Source of the DNA: Candidatus Heimdallarchaeota archaeon
GTDB taxonomy: Archaea > Asgardarchaeota > Heimdallarchaeia > JABLTI01
Direction: 5' to 3'
Assembly: GCA_019894765.1 (NCBI GenBank)
Contig: JAGXNT010000075.1
Span: 9,451 to 73,450, forward strand
DNA length: 64,000 bases
Under the pieces are notes generated by a model. It searched no databases. It worked only from the letters and a program-made list of their open reading frames with translations, and was not told where the DNA came from. Below, piece by piece: positions 26,485 to 34,742 of the stretch. The position numbers and the translations under genes are program-made. Positions within the stretch are counted from its first letter, which is position 1; each line of letters opens with the position of its first letter.

Positions 26485-26593
26485 GGGCCTATGACGCAGC
26501 TTGGTTAGCGTGCTCGGCTGATAAGGTGAAAGGAAGAACTCCTCAGCCGCAAAAACCGGGAATGCGGCGGTTCAAATCCGCCTAGGCCCACCA
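26485..26593 (+). tRNA. tRNA-Ile(GAT) with a 31-base anticodon-loop intron, CCA encoded
   Basis: The acceptor stem GGGCCTA (26485-26491) pairs with TAGGCCC (26583-26589), followed by A and encoded CCA. The D-stem is ACGC/GCGT. The anticodon stem CTCGG (26513-26517) pairs with CCGGG (26556-26560) through one T-G wobble. The T-arm is GGCGG TTCAAAT CCGCC. The loop CTGATA with anticodon GAT (26520-26522) is interrupted after position 37 by an intron at 26524-26554 (or one base later). CGGCTGA (26515-26521) is exactly complementary to TCAGCCG (26543-26549) in the intron, so the precursor has an alternative helix that sequesters the anticodon. Confidence 0.93.
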
Positions 26594-26722
26594 CTTTTTT
26601 TCTTATCTAAGTTTGAGTTCTATATTTTTGTACTCTAGCTTATCTAATTTTTTTTTCACTAACCTTATTATACACATTTTTAGTAGTGTAAATCAGAATG
26701 ATATATCTCGGGAAGGAATGCA

Positions 26723-27622
26723 TTGAGTTTCAGCGAATTGCTTGATAAATATATAAATTTCATAATTAATGTGAATGATATTAATGTTATATCATATGTA
26801 ACAAATTTTGTTTTTGAAGATATGGAAAATCTTCCATTTGTTATCAAAGAAGAAATGAATATTTATCAAGAAACGATAGACAAATTAGAAAAAGAATACA
26901 AGAAGTTGGTGGATGAAGGAGAAGATACAAAATCATTAGTTGATAAAATTAGGAATGATAGATTTACTAATCCCTTCGTTCTAAGAAAATTGGAATCAAC
27001 ATTTTATATATCAGCAAGTAAAAATCTACAAGAAATTCGAGGTGGATTAATCGGTTTTCAAAGAACACACTTCATTCAAGAATTTCTAGTTTACTATACC
27101 TTATTAGAAGCATACCTTAGGGATATTCTTCGAATTATTCTAGAGATAAAACCAGATATTTTGATTTCGAAGGATGATAAGAATCAAGTCATTACAGTAT
27201 CAGAAGTAGTGGAGAATAGGGATAGAATATTGGACTGGATTATAGAAAAGCGAGTTTATAGTTGGAAATCTTTTCTTGGATATATAAATTATTTAACTAA
27301 AAAGGCTGGATATAAATTTCAAATTACAAAGGATGTAAAGCAATTATTAGAAGAAATTGAACAGATAAGACATTGCATTGTTCATAATGGTGGAAGAGTA
27401 TCAAAAGATTTCATACAAGTATCTAGACTTACAGATATTAAAGAGGGAGATCCACTTCCATTGGGAAAGGAACTGACAAAGCAAGTTTATAATTTTACTC
27501 GCCAATTAGCATTTATGGTATATATACAAACTGCTACTAAATTTTTCAATAAGGATTTTGTAAAAGCTAAAGTTGATAATTATTATATAAAGCTAATCTC
27601 AGAGAAATTATTACTAATTTGA
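26723..27622 (+). CDS. HEPN-like RNase candidate in a tRNA-flanked islet
   Basis: A 299-residue helical protein. The motif IRHCIVHNGGR near residues 211-221 contains R-x4-H followed by N, the catalytic signature of HEPN ribonucleases such as the RiboL-PSP and MAE-type families found in defence and toxin systems. The N-terminal half is helical, with a charged coiled-coil-like stretch. The start is TTG with GGAAGG about 6 bases upstream. The gene is alone between tRNA-Ile and the first orphan tRNA 3' end, on the same strand as both. Family assignment rests on the motif and helical content only. Confidence 0.6.
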   Translation: MSFSELLDKYINFIINVNDINVISYVTNFVFEDMENLPFVIKEEMNIYQETIDKLEKEYKKLVDEGEDTKSLVDKIRNDRFTNPFVLRKLESTFYISASKNLQEIRGGLIGFQRTHFIQEFLVYYTLLEAYLRDILRIILEIKPDILISKDDKNQVITVSEVVENRDRILDWIIEKRVYSWKSFLGYINYLTKKAGYKFQITKDVKQLLEEIEQIRHCIVHNGGRVSKDFIQVSRLTDIKEGDPLPLGKELTKQVYNFTRQLAFMVYIQTATKFFNKDFVKAKVDNYYIKLISEKLLLI

Positions 27623-27648
27623 AATTATATTATCTACTGATTTTTCGT

Positions 27649-27673
27649 GGTTCGAATCCGGCTGGGCCCACCA
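27649..27673 (+). repeat. orphan tRNA 3' end 1 (attachment-site-like)
   Basis: The 25 bases from GGTTCGAATCC to GGGCCCACCA match the last 25 bases of tRNA-Ile (26569-26593) at 22 positions, including the T-loop, acceptor 3' strand and CCA. No 5' tRNA part is present upstream; the sequence there is AT-rich. It sits 26 bases after the HEPN gene and 25 bases before the stop of the ceramidase gene on the other strand. Such truncated 3' ends normally mark integration in a tRNA gene. Confidence 0.75.
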
Positions 27674-27698
27674 ATTCCATAATTTTATCAGATTTTAA

Positions 27699-29672
27699 TC
27701 ATAAAACATCAAAAGAATCAGAAATTCCAATATAAGGAGTTATTTGCTTTGTCCATCGTGATTTGGAATCTCCTTTGTGTACGATTCTATATTCACCTGG
27801 TTTCTCAGTTTTTGGAATATTCCAAATAATAGTTATAATAGAATGAGCAATTCCTTTTCTTAACCAATAAAATTGCGTTTCAAAATCTAAATCTCTGTAA
27901 ACTGTTTCCCAATCACCATTTGTTTTTCTTTGAACTTCAAGAAATGTCTCCATCGTTCTAAGACTATTTCTAGGATTAGCACCAATAAATTCCACAACCA
28001 CTTTTTCTTCGCATTTATAAGAGAGATTTGGTTGAGTTAAAGCATCACCATAATCTTTCCCCATAGGGTCATCATCAAATTTCACTCGTGTACGGAATCT
28101 TTTCAGTCTGTTTAAAAACTTTGGAAAAGGTACACCTTGAGGAATAGTTTCATTATCTCTTATCATTTCAGCTATTTTTTTATATTCTTGCTGTATTGCT
28201 TCTAATTGATTTGGACCAAACAAGGTGCTTGCACCTTCATAATGTTGTTGATTATATTCCTCCTTGGTAGTTGTATAATGAGCGAATGAATTTGCATAAC
28301 AATTAAGTATACTATATTTTACTTCTGTCCCTGTGAATGTGTTGAGTATTGTATTTTTTAATCGTATTCCTGCCATTGATGTCATTTCACCTGGAAAACC
28401 AATAATGCAAACAGAACCTAATTTGAAAAATTGAAATGGAAAAATATGAGGATAAAAAGGCATGCCTCGAAACTTAGCTCGGCCAACAGGGATAAAAATA
28501 GGTTTTTCACCTTGTGCTTCTACCCACTCAGGATCATCCATATCGTGCCAAATAAAATCAAAAAGGAATGTTAAGACTTTGTTTCTAAAGGAATATTTAC
28601 GAGATACCTCACCCTTTAAGAATTCAGATTTAGTCAATCCTTCCACAAATAATGGTACGGGAGATGAATTATCCTCACTAGATGCACCTGTAATACTCAC
28701 TCCAAGTGCACCATCACATGTTCTTCTATTAGTACCATTAATTTGAATATTCGCTAGATCAACGTTCTTCTGACCATATTTAATGTCTCCGAAAATTTCT
28801 TCTGATTCAGAATTTATCATTTTTAGTGTTTTTTGACTTAGTTTATCACCAATTACCTTCATTCTTCTATAATCTTCATCCCCACCAGGAGGATGACCTT
28901 GCCCAACATTTGGGCTAACATCAGCACCATTAGCACTAGCAAAAGCAGCTATAAAATTTGGATTGTAACTATAAGGATCATTATCAAACATTCGTTCCAA
29001 AAATCTAGAAGCATATCCTCTATTATCTGAAGATATTAAACGATTTTTTATGCCAATAGATGTTGAATGTAATGCATAGAAAACAATAGTACCAAATAAT
29101 TTTCCAGAAGAATCAATGAATTTCAATAATATTATTGATTTATCAGTATCACCATATTTGTTTCTTTCTTCTTGGGGATTACTTTCCCATGCTTCTCGAG
29201 ATCTTTGTCCTCCACAATCCAAAAGCTCACTTTGATTGATATAAATACTAGCTGGTTTCATATTGTTCCAGGCTCTAATAATTGCTTGAACAAAACCATT
29301 AACAATAGCTTCGAAAGTTTGTTTGCAGAAACCTTTGCTAGATATATTAAAAATAGGATAATAAGAATAACCTGCTGGTCCAGAATGAGTGTGTGTTGCA
29401 CTTAGCATTATATTATCTGTTTTTAAAACGCTAATAATTATCTTTGGTAAACGCTTTAGTACTTCATTTTTAACTGATTGAAAAACCATGCCTATATCAG
29501 CAATAGCTAAACATAGGCAGTTGTTATTTTTATATTTAATAACAAAAGCTCGAACCCATTGTCTATCAGCAATTCCTGATGTTCTTTGTTCAGAATCTGA
29601 ATAACCCATCATGGTCTGTTCTGCAGCTGGACCAGTGCAATCATACATTCCAATTCCTACTTTATATGACAT
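27699..29672 (-). CDS. neutral ceramidase family amidohydrolase, no signal peptide
   Basis: A 657-residue homologue of neutral/alkaline ceramidases (PF04734), which cleave the amide bond of N-acyl sphingoid bases to give a fatty acid. The family's motifs are all present: GIGMYDCTGPAAE (6-18), MMGYSD, SATHTHSGPAG (91-101, zinc His), YALHSTS (zinc His), SSDNRGYAS, NGADVSPN (catalytic Ser), FPGEMTSMAG (zinc Glu) and TKEEYNQQHYEGAST (zinc Tyr). The last 150 residues form an Ig-like domain as in the family. Known members are secreted, but this one begins MSYKVGIG with no signal peptide, so it is probably cytoplasmic. GGGTGAAGG precedes the ATG. It lies alone between two orphan tRNA 3' ends. Confidence 0.9.
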   Translation of the reverse strand: MSYKVGIGMYDCTGPAAEQTMMGYSDSEQRTSGIADRQWVRAFVIKYKNNNCLCLAIADIGMVFQSVKNEVLKRLPKIIISVLKTDNIMLSATHTHSGPAGYSYYPIFNISSKGFCKQTFEAIVNGFVQAIIRAWNNMKPASIYINQSELLDCGGQRSREAWESNPQEERNKYGDTDKSIILLKFIDSSGKLFGTIVFYALHSTSIGIKNRLISSDNRGYASRFLERMFDNDPYSYNPNFIAAFASANGADVSPNVGQGHPPGGDEDYRRMKVIGDKLSQKTLKMINSESEEIFGDIKYGQKNVDLANIQINGTNRRTCDGALGVSITGASSEDNSSPVPLFVEGLTKSEFLKGEVSRKYSFRNKVLTFLFDFIWHDMDDPEWVEAQGEKPIFIPVGRAKFRGMPFYPHIFPFQFFKLGSVCIIGFPGEMTSMAGIRLKNTILNTFTGTEVKYSILNCYANSFAHYTTTKEEYNQQHYEGASTLFGPNQLEAIQQEYKKIAEMIRDNETIPQGVPFPKFLNRLKRFRTRVKFDDDPMGKDYGDALTQPNLSYKCEEKVVVEFIGANPRNSLRTMETFLEVQRKTNGDWETVYRDLDFETQFYWLRKGIAHSIITIIWNIPKTEKPGEYRIVHKGDSKSRWTKQITPYIGISDSFDVL

Positions 29673-29874
29673 CCTTCACCCTTACCTATAATAGGAAAGT
29701 AAACTATTTTTTGTATACACAAACAACTGTAATAGAGTAATATATTCTAATAAGATTCATTTATTTTTCGCAAAAAAAAGATAACAACAAAGAGATGTTC
29801 TTTGGTGAGATTGTAAAAGATAATGTATATAGAATAATAAAGAACTCAAGAAGAAGATGATTATATTAGTCCTT

Positions 29875-29899
29875 GGTTTGAATCCGCGTGGGTCCACCA
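29875..29899 (+). repeat. orphan tRNA 3' end 2 (attachment-site-like)
   Basis: The bases from GGTTTGAATCC to GGGTCCACCA form a T-loop, acceptor 3' strand and CCA with no 5' tRNA part. They agree with orphan end 1 at 21 of 25 positions and with tRNA-Ile at 20. It lies in the 234-base spacer between the ceramidase gene and PlsY, ending 7 bases before the PlsY stop codon on the other strand. The acceptor strand GGGTCC differs from tRNA-Ile, so the source may be another tRNA. Confidence 0.7.
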
Positions 29900-29906
29900 A
29901 TTATTT

Positions 29907-30578
29907 TTATTTCATCCATTGGGAAACTTTCATACCACTCCAGCGTTTAATGTCTCCTCTTCTCATAGCTTTATAATCAGGAATTAAACGTAGAACAAGT
30001 ATAATTACAATCCCCCAACCATGAACCATAACCGCCCATGAGCTCCAATAGAGATTTGGCACTGTGAAAATATAAAAGAATGTACCAAGTAAAGCAAAAG
30101 ATATAGTTGCAGACAAACCAGCTAGGTAACTATATCGGATAATAACAAGAAACAATAGAATAGATATTATCCAAACAAGGAGTCCATAGGGATTAATAAC
30201 AATCATTGATCCTAATAATACAGCAAATCCTTTACCTCCTTTAAATTTCATCCAAGGCATCCATAAATGACCTGCAAATGCTCCAATACCTGCTAGAGCA
30301 GCACATAATATGGACAAATCATCTGAAGAATTCATTGCTACTGTTGATGCCAAATAGAATCTTGTGATAAATACAGCAAGAAATCCTTTAGAAATATCAA
30401 GGAAAGAAGTAAGGGTAGCCCAGAAATATCCAGCTGTTCGAATCGTGTTTCGTGAGCTAACAGATCCAGAACCTTCTTCGCGAACATCTTTTCCAGCAAC
30501 AATTTTGACTATTAACCATGCAAATGGTAAAGAACCAAAGAGGAATCCTATAATTGGGGCAATAAAATATTGGTACAT
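29907..30578 (-). CDS. plsY: PlsY-type acyl-phosphate:glycerol-3-phosphate acyltransferase
   Basis: A 223-residue polytopic membrane protein with PlsY motifs: FGSLPFAWLIVK at the start; EEGSGSVSSRNTIRTAG near 36-50 (family GSGNxGxxNxxRxxG); then FLDISKGF; and GHLWMPWMKFKGGKGFA near 107-123 (the GHxxPxxxxFKGGKGxA motif). Bacterial PlsY transfers an acyl group from acyl-phosphate to glycerol-3-phosphate, the first step of ester phospholipid synthesis. Two Asn of the first motif are replaced by Ser, so specificity may differ. GGAG lies 6 bases before the ATG. The alpha/beta hydrolase gene is 37 bases upstream on the same strand. Confidence 0.88.
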   Translation of the reverse strand: MYQYFIAPIIGFLFGSLPFAWLIVKIVAGKDVREEGSGSVSSRNTIRTAGYFWATLTSFLDISKGFLAVFITRFYLASTVAMNSSDDLSILCAALAGIGAFAGHLWMPWMKFKGGKGFAVLLGSMIVINPYGLLVWIISILLFLVIIRYSYLAGLSATISFALLGTFFYIFTVPNLYWSSWAVMVHGWGIVIILVLRLIPDYKAMRRGDIKRWSGMKVSQWMK

Positions 30579-30615
30579 CTAAATCTCCTGTTTTTGTTGT
30601 AATATTACAATTACT

Positions 30616-31491
30616 TTATTTCTGCTTCTCTTTTTTAATGTCTGATAAATGTTGTCTAATAACTTTGACCATTTCTGCTGAATGGGTTTTTTTGTTGGTT
30701 TCAAGATCAATGTAAGTTGAATTTTCCATTCTTTCATGAATTCTCATTGATATCCCTTTCTCATGCATTTTGTCCTTTTCCATACCAACAATATAATTCC
30801 TTACATCTGTTTTTTCATACATATCAAGAAAATCATCCCATACGTTAGCATATGCTGTAGCTCTCCACTTCTTAGCTTCTGCTTCTTCTAGAGCACGGAT
30901 GTATTTCGCAGCTTGTTCAGGATCCTCACTTTTTCTTTTTCGAATCCACAATTTCCATATTGGTCTTGTAACTGTAAGAAAACAGTTGGGTACTAGATAC
31001 ATATAAATTCTTGATCCCTTGGGTGTTTCAAATCTATGAACTGGACCTACAAAGTAAGTAAGAAAAGGTTCGAACTTTTTACTGCCAAGTCCATGAGCCG
31101 TACATATTGTTCCTAATGAAGAAGAAAAAAGTATCATTTTCTTCTGATTAATTTGTAATTTTTCAATTACCTCTTGAATATCAGATGAAAAACGATCCAT
31201 ATCAAACTTAGCATTTTTAACTACAATACTTGAACCTTTTTCCCTTGTTTCAATATACACAACATCGAAGTCTTTCATTGCTTCAAGTAGAACTTCGTCC
31301 CATCCAGAGACAACAGTATTCCAACCAGCAATTAAAACAAAAGTAAGATCATTGTGTTCTTCTTTAGGAGCCTTTGATAACAAAACTCTAATCTGTGAAC
31401 CATCGGACACTGTAATATAGCGTTCTTCTGCATGTTCCTCATATTCAGCTTTCAGGAACTTCTTGTAAGCTTCTTCTTCAGTTAGAGTCAT
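30616..31491 (-). CDS. alpha/beta hydrolase, lipase/esterase-like
   Basis: A 291-residue alpha/beta hydrolase. The oxyanion-hole strand is VLIAGWNTVVSGWDEVL near residues 51-67, and the nucleophile elbow is ILFSSSLGT near 140-148 (S-x-S-x-G instead of G-x-S-x-G). A lid-like charged insertion lies near 190-225, and the candidate catalytic His is in KKTHSAEMVK near the C-terminus. The substrate is not evident. Its place between PlsY (37 bases downstream) and the DegV-type fatty-acid carrier suggests release of fatty acids or handling of acyl esters. No signal peptide, so intracellular. Confidence 0.75.
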   Translation of the reverse strand: MTLTEEEAYKKFLKAEYEEHAEERYITVSDGSQIRVLLSKAPKEEHNDLTFVLIAGWNTVVSGWDEVLLEAMKDFDVVYIETREKGSSIVVKNAKFDMDRFSSDIQEVIEKLQINQKKMILFSSSLGTICTAHGLGSKKFEPFLTYFVGPVHRFETPKGSRIYMYLVPNCFLTVTRPIWKLWIRKRKSEDPEQAAKYIRALEEAEAKKWRATAYANVWDDFLDMYEKTDVRNYIVGMEKDKMHEKGISMRIHERMENSTYIDLETNKKTHSAEMVKVIRQHLSDIKKEKQK

Positions 31492-31609
31492 GTCTAAGAA
31501 AAGAAGAAGATTAGTTAATAATTATTATGCTTAAACTTAGGTTATAGGTAGTCTTTGATTCAGGTTTTGGTGAACGAAATAGGATGCGAAATGCAAATAG
31601 ATTTTAATT

Positions 31610-32494
31610 CTATAAATCTTCGGCTGTTGGTCCAATCCATGCTAATCCAAGTAATCCTGGTCCTAGGTGAACACTTGATGCTGGACCTGTTTCCCAAATT
31701 ACTATTTCTAATTCCTTGTTTGATACTTTATGGAGATAATCCTTTAATTCTATTGCTTTTTCCATATTAGTTGAATGCATTATTGCAAATGTTTCATTTT
31801 CTGGTAGAAAATTAACAATTTTTTCTCCTAGATTTATTAGATATTTCATTTTTGCTTTTTCACCACGGACTTTACCATGGGAAGCAACCAAACCATCTTC
31901 TATTGTTAAACAAGGTTTGAATTGTAATAATTCGCCCATAAGATGTTGTAAACCAGCTATTCTTCCAGATCTTTTCAAAAAGTCCAATGTACCAAGAAAG
32001 GCTTCAAAATGAGCATTAGGGATAAGGTCTTTAGATACCTTATTCAAGATCTCTTCTTTACTTAGACCATTTTCTATCATTCTTGCTACTTTCAAAACAA
32101 TTAATCCAAATGGATGAATTGAATTTCTTGTATCTACAACTGTTACTTTATCATTTGGTATCTCTTTTGCATATTTTACTGCATTTTCCCATAATCCACT
32201 TAGGTCTTTTGAAGCTGTAAGAAAAATAGCTTCTTCGTATTTTTCGAGTACTTTATCAAATGCTTCTTTGTATCTCTTTGGTGGTGGAAGACCGGTAGTA
32301 GGTACTACATTTTCCGCCACAATTTTTTCAAAGATTTGTTCTGTGGTAAGATCAACATATGGTATTCTTATCTCACTATCAAAAATAACATTAACAGATA
32401 TTATAGTTACATCATATTTTTCAATAGTTGAAATTGGCATATCACATGAAGAATCAGCTATAAGACCAAGCTTCTTCTTAGTTTTTTCACTCAT
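31610..32494 (-). CDS. DegV family fatty-acid-binding protein (FakB-like)
   Basis: A 294-residue DegV-fold protein. It starts LGLIADSSCDMP (DxxxD motif region), has TTGLPPPKRYKEAF (family TSxPS-type loop), SGLWENAV, and FLGTLDFLKRSGRIAG (family LxYLxKGGRI), followed by the second domain. DegV proteins bind a single fatty acid; as FakB they present it to the kinase FakA, which makes acyl-phosphate, the PlsY substrate. FakA is not in this window. Upstream GGTG supports the ATG. The gene is in line with the hydrolase and PlsY. Confidence 0.88.
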   Translation of the reverse strand: MSEKTKKKLGLIADSSCDMPISTIEKYDVTIISVNVIFDSEIRIPYVDLTTEQIFEKIVAENVVPTTGLPPPKRYKEAFDKVLEKYEEAIFLTASKDLSGLWENAVKYAKEIPNDKVTVVDTRNSIHPFGLIVLKVARMIENGLSKEEILNKVSKDLIPNAHFEAFLGTLDFLKRSGRIAGLQHLMGELLQFKPCLTIEDGLVASHGKVRGEKAKMKYLINLGEKIVNFLPENETFAIMHSTNMEKAIELKDYLHKVSNKELEIVIWETGPASSVHLGPGLLGLAWIGPTAEDL

Positions 32495-32589
32495 TTCTTC
32501 ACCATTCTATTTTTTTTACTTTTAATTAATGTATTTCTTTATTAATTTGCTGTATAATTGTCAATAATGATTAACCTGTTTATAACCGT

Positions 32590-32614
32590 GGTTCGAATCC
32601 GCGCGGATCCACTA
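32590..32614 (+). repeat. orphan tRNA 3' end 3 (attachment-site-like)
   Basis: A complete T-arm (CGTGG TTCGAAT CCGCG, 32588-32604, five pairs including one T-G) is followed by an acceptor-like CGGATCC, then ACTA (CCA mutated to CTA). It shares the 15 bases CGTGGTTCGAATCCG with orphan end 1. No D-arm or anticodon arm is present upstream. It lies 95 bases beyond the start of the DegV gene and 22 bases before the stop of the TPR gene. This is the far boundary of the run of orphan tRNA ends. Confidence 0.7.
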
Positions 32615-32636
32615 ACTATTTCCTCTGCTTTTCAAA

Positions 32637-34100
32637 TCAAACAACGTCTAAAACTGCTCTATGTAATTTCTGGACATTTTCTAATTGTTGTTGTTCAGTC
32701 AGAATTCGATTAGTTAATTCATTATTAATGGAGGAAGCTTTCGCAAAGAATTCAGAAGCATCATCTCGATTAATCAGACCTGACATAAGAGCAATTCCTA
32801 AACCTACTAGAGAAGCTATGGATTTTGGATTGATCACTAAACATTTTACGAAACTATCAATTACACTTTCTAGTTTCACTCTCTTCTCTTTTTTCTCTAA
32901 AAGAAAACAACTATGAAGATTTTGCCAACATTCTTGCTCAAGTTGGATTACTTTTTTCGACTTCTTGCTATCTTTCTTAGAATTGAAATTTTTATAGACA
33001 ACCTCAAGATTCAATATGAATTCGTTATATTTGTTTGATAGTTTACCTTGATATTCGTCAACCATTTCTGTTATTTCTTCATCAGAGAGTTCAAGTAGTG
33101 CTGGGATAAAGGTTGGTCTTACATTTTGTATGAACATATTTTCAATTTTCTTCTTTGTATCCATATTCTCATTTGTAACTATGGCTTCTTTCACAAAATC
33201 CTCTAATGCCTTTTGTATACTTTCTGGAAGTTTATAGCTTTTCTCTGGGAGAATGTCATTAAAAAGATAGTTTTCTGCTCGTTCCTTAGTTTCTTCAGCT
33301 TTCTCAGGATTGTTGGATCCTCTGTAAGCGGCAATTAGAACTTCCCAGGTATATTTATCCTTGGGATTAATTTCAAGGGCTTTTTCAAGATAGATTATTG
33401 CACTTAGTCTATCTTCTTTCGCAACATATGCATAACCCAAATCTCTTAGGGATTCAAATTTGGAATCATCCATATCAACAGCTTTCTTTAAAGTCACAAT
33501 TGCATTATCCCAATCTTTTTTCGTCATTAAATAATGATGACCAAGTATCCACCAATAATTTGCATCCTTAGTGTGAAGCTCTTTTAGTTTCAGATAGCAT
33601 TCGATTATTTTATCAACGTTATTTTTACTTTTGTATATCCCAATCAATTTTTCCCAATAAGCTTCATTCTCAGGATACAATTCAAGTAACTTCTCTAAAC
33701 AATCAATTTGCTTTTCAAAGCGTCCTTTATTTCTCCAGAATTCAGAAAGTGTAAACAAAGCTAGCTCATGCTTTGGATCGATTTCAATGACTTTTTCTAA
33801 AAGTGATTTCGTTTTTTCCATTTTTTTCATATAAGAATAAACTACTGCAATATTCATGATAGCATTAGTGTCTTCCGGATCGATTACCAGAGCTTTTTCC
33901 ATTGTCTTAATTGCCTTATTCAATTCAAGTGATGTGAAAATCATTATACCATAATTAACCCAAAATGTAGGGTGTTCCTTGAATTGTTCCTCACTTTCAG
34001 CATATTTCTCAATTATTTCTGTGAATTTGTTTTCCTTTCGTAATTTGTCAAGACTTTTCTCAAATTTAAGAAATTCCTTTTTTAAATTTGTTTTTGACAT
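32637..34100 (-). CDS. tetratricopeptide repeat protein
   Basis: A 487-residue soluble protein. The first 280 residues are about seven TPR units with the W-x-x-LG-x-x-Y/A and x-x-A-x-x-x-x-x-x-A-L-x-x-x-P patterns (for example NYGIMIFTSLELNKAIKTME and ALEINPKDKYTWEVLI). The remainder is helical and charged. TPR proteins are scaffolds for protein-protein contacts and nothing more specific can be read here. GGGAG precedes the ATG by about 9 bases. It is next to orphan tRNA end 3. Confidence 0.85.
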   Translation of the reverse strand: MSKTNLKKEFLKFEKSLDKLRKENKFTEIIEKYAESEEQFKEHPTFWVNYGIMIFTSLELNKAIKTMEKALVIDPEDTNAIMNIAVVYSYMKKMEKTKSLLEKVIEIDPKHELALFTLSEFWRNKGRFEKQIDCLEKLLELYPENEAYWEKLIGIYKSKNNVDKIIECYLKLKELHTKDANYWWILGHHYLMTKKDWDNAIVTLKKAVDMDDSKFESLRDLGYAYVAKEDRLSAIIYLEKALEINPKDKYTWEVLIAAYRGSNNPEKAEETKERAENYLFNDILPEKSYKLPESIQKALEDFVKEAIVTNENMDTKKKIENMFIQNVRPTFIPALLELSDEEITEMVDEYQGKLSNKYNEFILNLEVVYKNFNSKKDSKKSKKVIQLEQECWQNLHSCFLLEKKEKRVKLESVIDSFVKCLVINPKSIASLVGLGIALMSGLINRDDASEFFAKASSINNELTNRILTEQQQLENVQKLHRAVLDVV

Positions 34101-34288
34101 TAAGAGACTCCCTAGTCACATTCGATTGAGTTATAGTATTTAACAAATTATATCATTTCACTTTAAATTATTAACCTTATTATACATTAACGCTTTTTTG
34201 GAAAGTACTAAAATCATGAAAGAAAAAGAAAATATGGGTATTACTTTTATAAAAATAAAAAAAAGAAGAAATTGATTAAGAGATTTAC

Positions 34289-34588
34289 CTAGACATGGTC
34301 AAAATCCCGAATTGTGCGCTCTCGTTTTAACTGACTTAGGAAGGAGGTGATTTGTCTATCTGTTCTTTGATCGAATACTTTCTGAACAAATTTCTTCTCG
34401 ATTAAGGCTTCTAGCTGAATTAACAGTCGATCATCATATGGTTTAAAATCTAAATCCCCACTTGGAAGCATAGCTATTTTTTCAACTACCGTGAATAGTT
34501 TCTTAATCAGAATTTCTTCTATTTCACTATGGATTGTTTCTCGTGTTGAAATAACTTCTATTGGAATTTCTTCCTCGTTTTCTGACAT
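34289..34588 (-). CDS. small acidic helical protein of unknown function
   Basis: About 99 residues starting MSENEEEIPIEV; a longer frame from 34621 adds 11 residues. The protein is helical and charged (IEEILIKKLFTVVEKIA; LLIQLEALIEKKFVQKVF), without cysteines or known motifs. The N-terminal acidic stretch after an ATG makes the shorter start more natural. It is flanked by AT-rich spacers of about 150-190 bases and looks monocistronic. Confidence 0.5.
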   Translation of the reverse strand: MSENEEEIPIEVISTRETIHSEIEEILIKKLFTVVEKIAMLPSGDLDFKPYDDRLLIQLEALIEKKFVQKVFDQRTDRQITSFLSQLKRERTIRDFDHV

Positions 34589-34742
34589 ACTTGCTCCCTC
34601 TAAGTATATTATAGTCGACAAAATATAAAAGACTTCACTGCAGTTAGGATAAATTTTTAATGTTTTTCAGAAAAATAAAATAAATTTGGCACTGTATTCT
34701 TCTACAAGTGCCTTGCAGGTAATTTTAGAGTTAATCTTGTAT

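Noticed and set aside
27649..27673. A complete tRNA gene at each of the three orphan ends
   Set aside because: No acceptor 5' strand, D-arm or anticodon arm is present upstream in any of the three; end 1 also has mismatches in its T-stem.
26485..32614. Trans-split tRNA halves as an explanation of the orphan ends
   Set aside because: The pieces begin within or just before the T-arm and no matching 5' half or bulge-helix-bulge leader is visible; integration scars explain them more simply, though a genome-wide search would be needed to be sure.
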